From Glutamicibacter protophormiae (GTDB taxonomy: Bacteria; Actinomycetota; Actinomycetes; Actinomycetales; Micrococcaceae), in assembly GCF_014647495.1 (NCBI RefSeq), contig NZ_BMPH01000003.1, positions 310,001-374,000 on the forward strand: DNA of 64,000 nucleotides, read 5' to 3'. The position numbers were made by a program, and so were the translations under genes. Of the stretch, positions 17,901-24,483 are shown piece by piece. How positions within the stretch are numbered: the first letter of the stretch is position 1; each line of letters begins with the position of its first letter. The notes under the pieces were generated by a model, which ran no database searches, was not told the origin of the DNA, and worked only from the letters and a program-made list of their open reading frames with translations.

Positions 17901-18323
17901 GGGACGAACAAGATCTATCAGGGCACCGCCGGGTACACCGGGATGCTGCGTTCCATGGTCACGTTTGGCACTGGTTCCAAGGGGCAGACGATCGTCCAGG
18001 CCCTGTCCGGCGCGAAGATCAACAGCATCAAGGTCACGATGCGGTTCGATCACTGGTGGTCCAGTGCTGGTGGGACGGCGCAGATCATGCTTCATGGATC
18101 TGCCAGCCTCACCTCGGTGCCGCCGTCAATGACGTTGGCGGCGACGTCTTCGAAGTGGCCGAAGCCCGGAACCCGCACCGTGTCGATCCCATCCTCACGC
18201 TGGGAGGGTTTCAAGAACGGTGATTGGAAGGGTATCGGTTTGGGCAACGGCTCGTCCGGTACCGCCTATTACGGATATGCCAGGGCTTCCTCGGTGTCGC
18301 TGGAAATCAAATACACCAAATAA
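14946..18323 (+). CDS. Long minor tail protein / tail fibre
   Basis: A 1125-aa protein with a GTG start overlapping the upstream TGA. Residues about 60-160 form an Fn3-like beta domain. Residues 180-340 are an Ala-rich coiled coil. Residues about 480-630 form a carbohydrate-binding-module-like jelly roll (FENLVPSPRFEIPEQW start). A second beta region follows, then a Pro-rich linker (PPPEPPPVP) near residue 950 and a C-terminal beta domain of about 165 residues. The modular build and place at the end of the tail genes suggest the receptor-binding fibre. Which module recognises the host cannot be told from the sequence. Confidence 0.7.
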   Translation: MTNLRDEARWLIGEISEAKRLARAGGKPQLANSAIEAGRIEEYDQDGTLVQIVGEQHDGTHTPVTVNGPVPPEPSAPAITAGIGSVEARWSGKFDSDALSPMDFSHVALHASRVEVFTPSNETQLATITGELGDVAVVLLEPGEWTFALVAVSKAGKWSEMSETVTVDVPDYPSPVDIQDELILLDEKYDGVITEAGNLGNRLDQAEEDLTAHEGRLGTAEQRVTEAFVQIDAADGKATAAAGVASAAQSKADTAAQAAADAAGIANGKGKVLVQSTAPGAADRNAVTLWIDTTGGANTPKRWTTGTTWVAVTDKAATDAAAAAAQAAQAAANAQSAAGSAQATANSALTMAGTKGKVFYSASTPSGTGTAEGDLWRRVDGSKNVIGEWYWSGSAWVSSQITTSAIANLDVGKLTVGTGVIADLVAQSIAASTAAFQTVDVKNLFVTTGTMTEAVINKLWSDVVMSRKITAQMVAIGSFENLVPSPRFEIPEQWTLVAGSAASAPRIQATGGRNDGPRMAIPSHANNSTSNPSALYSDGFVVEEDATYRMSAWWMTGFNSTAPIARLYVRFYSGSSYTSKLVATAGSGSPNVWSVIRGEFTVPAGTEFVRVAGASSSTSVWVYIDSFSLNRMDAGELTVDGSIKATKIDTEDLAANTGFIADLTARIVKSDMFVGKEFQGGTFTGSVFQTSGIASVGLKLDNQGLRVYGAEGGEPVTEIRANGGTVYSITDPATGDTLASLDRDGGVSGQELNIAGDPVFLGSPLLGDTVNFQHPSEFETPGLLDVLPRGMIARGFRNISDRTSVTNQEMEILEYNYVHEPGRGYRITVAPFSAYVGGGNAYGYLNVYVTTDGTRPSMSSTPTFRQYVRNQASGAELATFGGVFYNTGYQPAPRVVRIMITISSEGGTLSFHPNALASTVRTWVEDMGLSAPDTSIDRNGRMDLSVPTPVPPPEPPPVPKENYTQVWKATGYRSFDGNGRYTYADGTNKIYQGTAGYTGMLRSMVTFGTGSKGQTIVQALSGAKINSIKVTMRFDHWWSSAGGTAQIMLHGSASLTSVPPSMTLAATSSKWPKPGTRTVSIPSSRWEGFKNGDWKGIGLGNGSSGTAYYGYARASSVSLEIKYTK

Positions 18324-18331
18324 TCAGCAAC

Positions 18332-18366
18332 TTGTTGGGGCGGGGGAGTATTGCCCGCCCCAACAA
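18332..18366 (+). terminator. Strong GC-rich hairpin after the fibre gene
   Basis: A 13-bp perfect stem (18332-18344 with 18354-18366) and a 9-nt loop lie between the fibre gene and the next small gene. No T-run follows, so it is either a weak terminator or an RNA processing or stability element. Confidence 0.5.
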
Positions 18367-18399
18367 CGCGCCTAGCCAATCATTCTTTGGAGACTAAAA

Positions 18400-18738
18400 A
18401 TGGCAGAATCATTATTCCTCGCAGCAGCGCGAGCCATGGATGACTTCGCGATCAAGCAGCGGATACGGGCAGCGGTGGCATTCCACGCACAGACTCTTCT
18501 TAGTGGCAACGGGAATGAAACGAACTACGCAATTGCTGCACTGCTCAATCCGCAAGCGCTCGACGCGACCATGATGGCGCTGGTACTCGTGGATGAGAGC
18601 ATCGCGAGCATGATCACCGTTAGCGACGATGGACAGACTTTGGATACTTCGACAGTACCTGATGCCAACATCCTGTCCCGTGTCCAGGCTGCTTGGCCTT
18701 TGGTGGCATCGAAATACCCCAGCAACCCGTTAGGGTGA
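18400..18738 (+). CDS. Small phage protein of unknown function
   Basis: A 112-aa protein preceded by TTTGGAGAC 8 nt before the ATG. It is mostly helical and acidic, with no membrane segment. Residues 1-50 (AESLFLAAARAMDDFAIKQR) form an amphipathic helix pair. Similar short proteins often follow tail fibre genes in actinophages. It may be a fibre chaperone or tip component; this is inference from position only. It is convergent with the glycosyltransferase gene, whose end is 17 nt away. Confidence 0.55.
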   Translation: MAESLFLAAARAMDDFAIKQRIRAAVAFHAQTLLSGNGNETNYAIAALLNPQALDATMMALVLVDESIASMITVSDDGQTLDTSTVPDANILSRVQAAWPLVASKYPSNPLG

Positions 18739-18755
18739 CCCGGGCCGACGGGACA

Positions 18756-19661
18756 CTACCGAACGGAAGGGAGGCTCTCGGGTGTTCCGGCACCCTCGAA
18801 TACTTGTTGCCAGATTGCCGTGATGTGGCCGATATCGAGTGTTTGAATTCCATGGCGTGCCAAACGGTAAGCCAGTAGTGTTCCTGCGGGGCCTAGCGCC
18901 GCGAGAACTAGGTCTGGTTTCTCGGCAATGATTGATTCGACTATTGAATCCAGATCGTCAAAGGCATTCGATGCGGGGGCATCAAAACGGGTGATGCTAT
19001 TGAGCGAACCAAAGAGGTCATCAACCATCGTGAAACGAGACCCCTTGCCGGCAACTAAGAGGGCGTCGCGGCCTTCCCATACGGAGCGCCAGGCTTCAAC
19101 GGCGGACTGACGATAAGTGCCAAAGAATTCACGTCTCGTCACCTGCGTGTGCCCGAGTCGGGGTTGTTGCTCGACTAGGGGTTTGAGGCGATGCCAGTGG
19201 TTCGTCCAGAAGTCAGTCCAAAAGCGGTCTCGCGAGGCTTCAGGGAAAGTGATGAGCAACGGGAGATCCTGCGATCCCATGGCCTCTAAGAGCTCTTCCC
19301 GAAGCGCTACCGAGTTTTGCTGGAACTTGATATCGAAGTCAGGGTACAGCGCGAGGCGAAGTTCACCATCCCCGAACCGTGCGAGGCTTAGGCGTTCTTC
19401 ACGCACGGTTTTCAGCGTATCGAACATGGACAACTGACGATTCCGCATTGTGCTGAATATTTCTTCGCGAAGAGGGTGCAGTGCTGCGTTGCGCAAACCG
19501 TCCATTAGACGTGTTTGCGTTTCGACCTGCTTCAATACTGCTGCTGTGTGCGCATTCTGTTCTGTCAGCAAGTTTTTCAAATCCTGGACTTCCGCGAGTA
19601 GGGCGGTGACTTCAGGGTTGGGCGCAGGGGCAGCAGGCTTGCGCAAGAAGTTAAATTTCAT
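18756..19661 (-). CDS. GT-D-fold glycosyltransferase (prophage moron)
   Basis: A 301-aa protein on the strand opposite to all surrounding phage genes. ATG 19661 is preferred over the adjacent GTG 19664; neither has a clear ribosome site. Residues 17-55 form a coiled coil. Residues about 95-101 contain ARFGDGE, the signature of GT-D-type glycosyltransferases (DUF1792/SP1767-like), whose acidic DGE binds metal and sugar nucleotide. Later blocks (DALLVAGKGSRF and KPDLVLAALGPAGTLLAY) fit the Rossmann-like second half, with GPAGT as the nucleotide end. In such proteins the fold extends glycan chains on surface proteins or polymers. Its isolated antisense position suggests expression from the prophage and possible change of the host surface. 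Confidence 0.75.
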   Translation of the reverse strand: MKFNFLRKPAAPAPNPEVTALLAEVQDLKNLLTEQNAHTAAVLKQVETQTRLMDGLRNAALHPLREEIFSTMRNRQLSMFDTLKTVREERLSLARFGDGELRLALYPDFDIKFQQNSVALREELLEAMGSQDLPLLITFPEASRDRFWTDFWTNHWHRLKPLVEQQPRLGHTQVTRREFFGTYRQSAVEAWRSVWEGRDALLVAGKGSRFTMVDDLFGSLNSITRFDAPASNAFDDLDSIVESIIAEKPDLVLAALGPAGTLLAYRLARHGIQTLDIGHITAIWQQVFEGAGTPESLPSVR

Positions 19662-19778
19662 CACGGGTCGATCTTAGCAATCCGAAACAGCATCATTCAG
19701 ACGCGTCGTTCGCTGCGACTGAGAGCGGTAGCGGCGGCATTTTATTTTTTGGAAGACATCAACGATCAGGAGGGCTAA

Positions 19779-19835
19779 ATGAGTAGTGATCCGCGGAAGC
19801 CGAATTACGTTTTTTCGCATGGGAGGGCGGCCTGA
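19779..19835 (+). CDS. 18-residue leader ORF coupled to membrane protein
   Basis: AGGAGGG at 19768-19774 precedes ATG 19779. Eighteen codons end at TGA 19833-19835, which overlaps the ATG of the next gene. The strong ribosome site and TGATG junction suggest that it is really translated and that it drives the membrane protein start. The peptide has no recognised motif. Confidence 0.45.
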   Translation: MSSDPRKPNYVFSHGRAA

Positions 19836-20317
19836 TGCCGACGCATGTTTTCAAGCCGACCCGGAACCCGCCCCGCTGGTGGGACCGGCTACTGGTCCAC
19901 CCCATGGATACGACGGTTGCGGCCGTCGCCGTGCTCTTCGGAGTGCTCGTTGTCCTGTCGCTGATCGTCCCGGACTTCATACCGTCCAAGAGCATGGACA
20001 AGATGCCGTGGCCGATCGTCATCCTCGTGTCGGGATTCCTCGGCACCGGGGGATTGCTCGCGCTGACCGGGTTGAACTGGTGGGGTGACAAGGTCTCGAC
20101 CGGTTGGGCCATGGAACAGCTGGGCTGGTGGATGGCCGCTGGCGGCTTCGCCACCTACGCGCTGTCCGTCTCCTGGCATTACCCGGGCAGTGCTTTCGCT
20201 TGGGGCGTGCCACTGGCCCTGGGTATCGGATCAGTGGTGCGGGCGGTGTCGATCATCATGATCGAGCGGTCTGTGCGTCGGACTCTGGCCGAGGTGGAAG
20301 GACACCAGCATGAGTGA
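19835..20317 (+). CDS. Four-helix membrane protein in lysis region
   Basis: A 160-aa protein with four hydrophobic stretches at about residues 25-47, 60-80, 93-110 and 119-140. It begins with a basic cytoplasmic segment (FKPTRNPPRWWDR). Position just before a TM/coiled-coil protein and an endolysin suggests a lysis or holin-related role, as actinophages often have two or more small membrane proteins there. The following ATG lies within its last codons (8-nt overlap). No holin family signature is clear, so this is inference. Confidence 0.6.
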   Translation: MPTHVFKPTRNPPRWWDRLLVHPMDTTVAAVAVLFGVLVVLSLIVPDFIPSKSMDKMPWPIVILVSGFLGTGGLLALTGLNWWGDKVSTGWAMEQLGWWMAAGGFATYALSVSWHYPGSAFAWGVPLALGIGSVVRAVSIIMIERSVRRTLAEVEGHQHE

Positions 20318-20726
20318 AACCTCCATTGTCGCGATCATCCTCGGCGTACTAACCCTCGTTGGGTCTGTTGGCGGAGGTTACTGGGGGCATAAGCAATTCC
20401 GAAAAGAAGCGCCAGTGCGCAAGCGTGATGCGGATATCGCTGTAGCGGAGAAGTCGCAGCAGATGGCCATGGCCATCGCTGACGATTTGCGGGAGGACTA
20501 CGGGCGTTTGCGCACGGACCTGAATTCCGAACGCGAGGAGCGGCAGAAGCTGGCCGGCCGGGTGGATTCCTTGGAAACACAGATCCGGGAACAGAACCGG
20601 ACTATCCAACGGCTGCGCGAAGCGGTCCGGACGTTCAACGCCGCGTGGGATGACCTCACGCACCGTTGGCATCACTACCGGGCATCTGAGCACCCGCCGG
20701 CACGCCCGAACATCACCATCGACTGA
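20310..20726 (+). CDS. Single-TM coiled-coil protein (lysis region)
   Basis: A 138-aa protein with one N-terminal membrane helix (residues 5-25, Gly-rich at the end), a basic stretch, then a long coiled coil from about 40 to 110 (ERQKLAGRVDSLETQIREQN) and a His/Pro-rich tail. This architecture resembles phage spanin-like or antiholin proteins, and a second lysis membrane protein is common in actinophages. It overlaps the preceding four-helix protein gene by 8 nt, so the two are likely co-translated partners. Function is not proven. Confidence 0.6.
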   Translation: MSETSIVAIILGVLTLVGSVGGGYWGHKQFRKEAPVRKRDADIAVAEKSQQMAMAIADDLREDYGRLRTDLNSEREERQKLAGRVDSLETQIREQNRTIQRLREAVRTFNAAWDDLTHRWHHYRASEHPPARPNITID

Positions 20727-20777
20727 CCGCCGTAAGCGGTCATTAGTTTTGCCCCGTCACAGTCCTTGTGGCGGGGC
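20725..20777 (+). terminator. Paired hairpins before the endolysin gene
   Basis: A short hairpin (20725-20730 with 20736-20741, followed by ATTAGTTTT) is followed directly by an 11-bp hairpin (20751-20761 with 20767-20777, one G·T pair). The first looks like a weak terminator; the second lacks a T-run. Together they may lower read-through from the tail genes into the endolysin. Confidence 0.5.
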
Positions 20778-20802
20778 TTCGTCATACCTAGGAGTTTTCA
20801 TC

Positions 20803-21639
20803 ATGGCGCTTACTCGCCTCGGCTGGGACGTTCTCGAACCCGGCTCCAACCGACTCACTAACCTCTTCTGGATCACCGGCAAGGTTCGCAACGGGGACGC
20901 TCACACGATCCTCAACGAGCTTGGCCGACGCTTCAACTCCGAGGTGGAGGCCATCCGCAAGGACTGGTCTTGGGGTTACGCCAAGCGCCCTGTGCGTGGC
21001 GCGTCCGTAGCCTCTGAGCACTCCGCTGGTGTTGCTGTGGACTTCAATGCACCAGCGCACGGCCTTGGGCTGTCTGGCACGTTCTCCGCCGTGCAGGTCA
21101 AGGCTATTCGCAAGATCCTTGCCGACCTCGACGGCGCTGTTCGCTGGGGCGGTGACTACGGAGGCCGCAAGGACGAAATGCACTTTGAGCTTCAGGGCGG
21201 TGTCGCCAAACTCGCCAAGGTTGCAGCGAAGATCAACGGCGGTATGGGCGACGTGAAGCCCGCAGGTAAGCCGTCGAAGCCGAAGCCAGCAGGCAAACGC
21301 CCCACTGATTACAAGGATCTGGAAATCGACGGCAAGTTCGGTTCCGCGTCCGCCGAAGCCGTTCAGATCCTCATGTCCCAGATCGGCCTGTACGAACGCG
21401 AGATCGACAAGAAAGCCGGCGAACACACCTGGGCGGCAGTTCAGGAATGGTTGAACGGCCTCGGCTACTACAAGCGAGACGTTGACGGCGACTTCAGCAA
21501 GCACTCCGTCATCGCGTTGCAGCAGTTCTTGGCGAAGAAGGGTCACCTCGACACTCGCAAGTGGCTGATCGACGGCAAGTTCGGCGCAGAAACCATCAAG
21601 GCGTTCCAACGCTACCTCAACACACAGAATGGGAAGTAG
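20803..21639 (+). CDS. Endolysin: M15 L-Ala-D-Glu/D-Ala peptidase with C-terminal wall-binding repeats
   Basis: A 278-aa protein from ATG 20803 with TAGGAG upstream; a longer in-frame extension overlaps the previous gene and has no ribosome site. The first 140 residues are a VanY/M15-type zinc carboxypeptidase: SEHSAGVAVDF supplies H73 and D80, and EMHFEL supplies H127. A Lys/Pro linker (about 150-168) is followed by three repeats with DGKFG or DGDFS cores (171-278) like peptidoglycan-binding domains. It has no signal peptide, so it needs a holin for release. It cuts peptide stems or cross-bridges at the end of the lytic cycle. Confidence 0.88.
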   Translation: MALTRLGWDVLEPGSNRLTNLFWITGKVRNGDAHTILNELGRRFNSEVEAIRKDWSWGYAKRPVRGASVASEHSAGVAVDFNAPAHGLGLSGTFSAVQVKAIRKILADLDGAVRWGGDYGGRKDEMHFELQGGVAKLAKVAAKINGGMGDVKPAGKPSKPKPAGKRPTDYKDLEIDGKFGSASAEAVQILMSQIGLYEREIDKKAGEHTWAAVQEWLNGLGYYKRDVDGDFSKHSVIALQQFLAKKGHLDTRKWLIDGKFGAETIKAFQRYLNTQNGK

Positions 21640-21642
21640 ACC

Positions 21643-22308
21643 ATGTTGACCATCAACTTTTGGAAGGGCGCACTCGAACGTGCGGTTAAGTCCTTCTTCC
21701 AGACCTTCGTCGCTGTCGTAACCGCCGCTCTGGGCGCGGAAGCAATTGGAGTTTCCGCTGGTCTGTTGGACGTGTCGTGGCTGGACGCTCTGAGCATTGC
21801 AGGTCTCACCACGGTGCTATCGCTGGCGACTTCACTCGGCAACGCAGACTTCACCGCAGGACGGGGTGCAATTCCGAACGTGGGGGAAGTGACCCTAGTG
21901 CATGACGTTCGCATGGATGAGACCGGCAAGGTTCAGGTAAACACCAGCGCCGAAGACGACGAGCCGACTGCCCAACCGACCTACAACATCCAGGTTCCCG
22001 AAGGAATGGACTTTAAGACTGCGGCCGAGAAGCTACGCGCCGAAAAGTATTTTCCACGCTCCATCAAGGACAAGCCAGATATGCGCCGGTTCGTCAGCTT
22101 CACCACCGACCCGGATCTAACTGGCGAAGTGGACATCTACGTGAACGGCGAGAAGATCGGCGTTGCGCCAATCTTCAACCAGCGTGTTCTATACAAGCTT
22201 CCGGAACTACCAGCCGGTGATAACAAGGTGAGTGCCGTTCACCCCGAACGTGGAGTGCTCTACACCTTCACCTTCGACTCTGAACCCGGCAAGCACGTAG
22301 CCGAGTAG
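21643..22308 (+). CDS. r1t-like holin with unusual extra C-terminal domain
   Basis: A 221-aa protein starting 3 nt after the endolysin stop, with GGGAAG upstream. The first 70 residues match r1t-type holins: FWKGALERAVKSFFQTF amphipathic start, then two membrane helices (about 18-38 and 47-66) and a GNADFTAG turn. Normal members of that family end there. This protein continues for about 150 residues with an acidic linker, an IQVPEGMDF–KTAAEKLRAEKYF helix and a beta-sandwich-like domain (TGEVDIYVNGEKIG). The extra part may regulate or anchor the pore, which is inference. A strong terminator follows. Confidence 0.7.
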   Translation: MLTINFWKGALERAVKSFFQTFVAVVTAALGAEAIGVSAGLLDVSWLDALSIAGLTTVLSLATSLGNADFTAGRGAIPNVGEVTLVHDVRMDETGKVQVNTSAEDDEPTAQPTYNIQVPEGMDFKTAAEKLRAEKYFPRSIKDKPDMRRFVSFTTDPDLTGEVDIYVNGEKIGVAPIFNQRVLYKLPELPAGDNKVSAVHPERGVLYTFTFDSEPGKHVAE

Positions 22309-22371
22309 CGCTTTGGCGCATCGTTTGAGGAACCCGCAAATTGTCACCATCCTCAAACACCTCTTAAACAG

Positions 22372-22414
22372 AAACCGCCCCACTGGATCTTCACAGATCT
22401 GGTGGGGCGGTTTT
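22372..22414 (+). terminator. Strong terminator, end of prophage late operon
   Basis: The arms AAACCGCCCCAC (22372-22383) and GTGGGGCGGTTT (22402-22413), with an inner GGATCT...AGATCT pairing, form a long stem followed by TTTTCTGCG. It is bidirectional and separates the lysis genes from the oppositely oriented lipoprotein gene. A weaker TTTGAGG (22324-22330) / CCTCAAA (22351-22357) pair lies just before it. Confidence 0.85.
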
Positions 22415-22433
22415 CTGCGTTACGAGGAAACTA

Positions 22434-23147
22434 TTAGAAGTCCAACGGGTAGCCCTGTGATTGAGCGTCCTCCAGTGGAATCACCTCGGCTTCGCCAACC
22501 AGACCACCGAGATCGATCGTCATGCGAGTGAATTCATCTGGGAGATCATCGCCGGTTACCACCGTGAACTCCTTCACGGCACCTGGATTCGCGACCAACT
22601 GTTCAGAATCGAAAGCAGCTTCGTACTTGCTGAACAGCTTTTCATAGGATTTCCACTCTGGGCTATCGACTTTGGCATCGGGGGCGTCGGGCAGTTGATC
22701 TTGGACGACTTCCACGAGATCCAGTGTCCCGACAAACAGATATTCTCCACCGTCTTTGTCGTACGCGCGGAATTCATTGGGGAATGCCTCTGCCTGACCT
22801 TCGCGGTTATCGATCTTCACGGTCCAGAAAGTGAACTCATCCTCGTAGGTATCGCCCTCTGCCTCAGCCGCTGCCTTGAGAAAAGCTCGCAGCTCGGGAC
22901 TTGGTTCACCGGCCGCACGGATCTTGCCAAAGGTCATCCCAGTGGCAAAAGCATACTGCGGCACGGAAGACTTTGTGGCTGAACTTGTGGGCAAAGCAGA
23001 TGAATCTGTCGTCGCAGAGCTCGCCGGTGGAGTCTGGCTTGTGGATTCGTTCGGCGCTGGTGTAGACGACGGTTCGGATCCTCCGGTACAGGAGACAAGG
23101 GCCAGGCTCATGGCGAGGGCTGAAGCCGTGATGAGTGACTTCTTCAA
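22434..23147 (-). CDS. Prophage-end lipoprotein (moron)
   Basis: A 237-aa protein. The open frame extends to 23366, but TTG 23147 is chosen since it gives a perfect lipoprotein signal (KKSLITASALAMSLALVSC, lipobox Cys at about 19) after AAAGGCGG. A Ser/Thr/Pro-rich linker of about 45 residues follows, then an acidic domain (about 70-237) with alternating strands and helices, including TFWTVKIDNREGQAEAF. The mature protein should be anchored outside the membrane. It lies inside the prophage, between the last late terminator and the attachment site and on the opposite strand, the usual place of lysogeny genes. It could exclude related phages or be an immunity or fitness factor. No database family is recognised. 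Confidence 0.65.
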   Translation of the reverse strand: MKKSLITASALAMSLALVSCTGGSEPSSTPAPNESTSQTPPASSATTDSSALPTSSATKSSVPQYAFATGMTFGKIRAAGEPSPELRAFLKAAAEAEGDTYEDEFTFWTVKIDNREGQAEAFPNEFRAYDKDGGEYLFVGTLDLVEVVQDQLPDAPDAKVDSPEWKSYEKLFSKYEAAFDSEQLVANPGAVKEFTVVTGDDLPDEFTRMTIDLGGLVGEAEVIPLEDAQSQGYPLDF

Positions 23148-23410
23148 GATGGGTACCGCCTTTGGTATTGAGTGATGGTGGGTTGGAAATAACGAGTTCA
23201 GTTCGATCATATTGGCGAGGTGGTTCCTGACATACTTGGTTCGGACTTCGTCTACGTGTGCGAAGAGTTTTTTCGGAGCGGCTCGTACCATAATTTGAAC
23301 CATAATTTTTTCGGAAGTTGTCGGAAATAGCGCTGTGGGGTCAGACTGAATTCGCCGGCATTTCAACGATTTAGCTACAGCCGTAAGTCTCCGGAAATGG
23401 ATGAGGGCAG
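23148..23410. other. Non-coding end of prophage
   Basis: No convincing gene on either strand; the upstream reach of the lipoprotein frame has no ribosome site or protein-like composition. It should hold the lipoprotein promoter and phage attachment arms. The 10-nt word ACCATAATTT occurs twice in direct orientation at 23287-23296 and 23299-23308. Confidence 0.5.
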
Positions 23411-23453
23411 CTCATAATCCCTTGGTCGTCGGTTCAAGTCCGTCACTCCCTAC
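23411..23453 (+). other. Prophage right attachment site: displaced 3' half of a tRNA (CAT anticodon)
   Basis: CTCATAA fits a tRNA anticodon loop. It is followed by TCCCT, a 5-nt variable region TGGTC and a T-arm with loop TTCAAGT. The 5' half does not pair with it and no matching acceptor or D-arm lies upstream, so this is not a full tRNA. The T-stem has one T·T mismatch. This is what remains of a host tRNA 3' end after a phage that carries its own copy has integrated. The full tRNA should be at the other prophage end, outside the window. Met or Ile2 identity cannot be separated. Confidence 0.65.
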
Positions 23454-23459
23454 CCAAGG

Positions 23460-23500
23460 AAATCGCCCGGTGATCTGTGCAACAGGTTGCCGGGCGATTT
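23460..23500 (+). terminator. Terminator of the original tRNA gene
   Basis: AAATCGCCCGG (23460-23470) and CCGGGCGATTT (23490-23500) form an 11-bp stem, followed by GTCGTT. It sits 6 nt past the tRNA 3' fragment, as expected for the host tRNA's own terminator left behind after integration. Confidence 0.7.
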
Positions 23501-23559
23501 GTCGTTGCGGGGGAAGGTCCGATTTCGACCACACTTTCCCCATATTTTTCTCCGCGCTC

Positions 23560-24090
23560 CTAGCGCAGCGGCAGGAGGATGGATGGCCGCAAGTCGCGGA
23601 TGAGCAGCACCGGATCGATGTATTCGCCGTCGAGCCGAACGCCCCAGTGCAGGCAGCGCTGCGAGCAATGCGCTCCGGTGGCCACGGTTCCGACGTTGTC
23701 TCCCGCCTCGATCCAGGTGCCGACCGCGAGCTCGCTGCTGACGGGTTCGAGGCTGGTGACGAAGCCCCCACCGTGGTCGATCACGAGCACGGGACGGTCC
23801 ACCACCGTTGAACGGAAGCTGACTCGTCCCCGGTGCGGCGCCAGCACGCTCGTCCCTTCAGCCGCCCGCAGATCGACTCCCCGATGACCGGCAAGCCACT
23901 CCTGTTCGGGTTTGTCGAACGGCGTCAGAATTCCAGGCTCACCAGCCAGCGGCCATTGCCAACCCGGTCGTCCGGTGGCTGTTGCCGGCAACGGGACCTG
24001 CACAGCGGTATCGCGCGGCGTGCCAGCGGTGGTCAGCATCGTGAGCAGAAACAGCAACTGGAGCAGCGAGAGCAGGCGAAAAGTTTTCAT
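23560..24090 (-). CDS. M23-like peptidase family protein, catalytically degenerate
   Basis: A 176-aa protein from ATG 24090 with GTGGAG upstream. A signal peptide spans about residues 1-25 (TFRLLSLLQLLFLLTMLTT). The LytM-like domain begins near residue 50: HRGVDLR supplies the metal His and Asp. At the usual HxH motif it reads CLHWGVR, keeping the zinc His but replacing the catalytic one by Cys, and the normal YxHL His region reads TSLEPV. Such proteins are common in Actinobacteria and the variant motif suggests loss of activity or a binding/activator role. It is divergent from rpsB. Confidence 0.8.
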   Translation of the reverse strand: MKTFRLLSLLQLLFLLTMLTTAGTPRDTAVQVPLPATATGRPGWQWPLAGEPGILTPFDKPEQEWLAGHRGVDLRAAEGTSVLAPHRGRVSFRSTVVDRPVLVIDHGGGFVTSLEPVSSELAVGTWIEAGDNVGTVATGAHCSQRCLHWGVRLDGEYIDPVLLIRDLRPSILLPLR

Positions 24091-24483
24091 GGCTCCACAC
24101 TGCGCCGCCGGGGGCTGGACTGCGCCGGAATCCCCGCCATTTGTGGGCGGCACGGTGGGCGCTACGTCACCTATCCCTCCGGCAAAGCGGGGCCGGTGGG
24201 TGTAGTACACTGAAAAGTGCAGTTTTTTGTCAGAGGTGTGTCCAAATTCGGATGTTCCGGACAGGAAATTGACTTCGCGCAAGAAGACCCTTCCCACGCA
24301 AGCGGGGAGGCCGTCCGTTCCAGTGGTCCGAGAGAATCGGTGGACGGCGTGCGGAATGCCAAGCATTCCGGGTTCATGCCAGGGCGGATGCTCACCATGT
24401 GCATCTGCAACAACCCAAACAACTAGGGCAGTTACCGCGGGCGTTCGTGCGCCCGGTCCGCTACTGCTGAAAGGAGTTGCGAC
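24091..24483. promoter_or_regulatory. Divergent intergenic region and long rpsB leader
   Basis: No gene is seen in 393 nt. The half next to rpsB holds several short GC stems, for example a hairpin at about 24438-24453 just before the ribosome site. Ribosomal S2 operons are often autoregulated through their leader, so a structured leader is plausible; no known leader motif was recognised by eye. Confidence 0.4.

Noticed and set aside
23395-23457. A complete functional tRNA-Met gene at the prophage end
   Set aside because: The D-arm, 5' acceptor and 5' anticodon stem are missing and cannot be folded from upstream sequence; only the 3' half is present.
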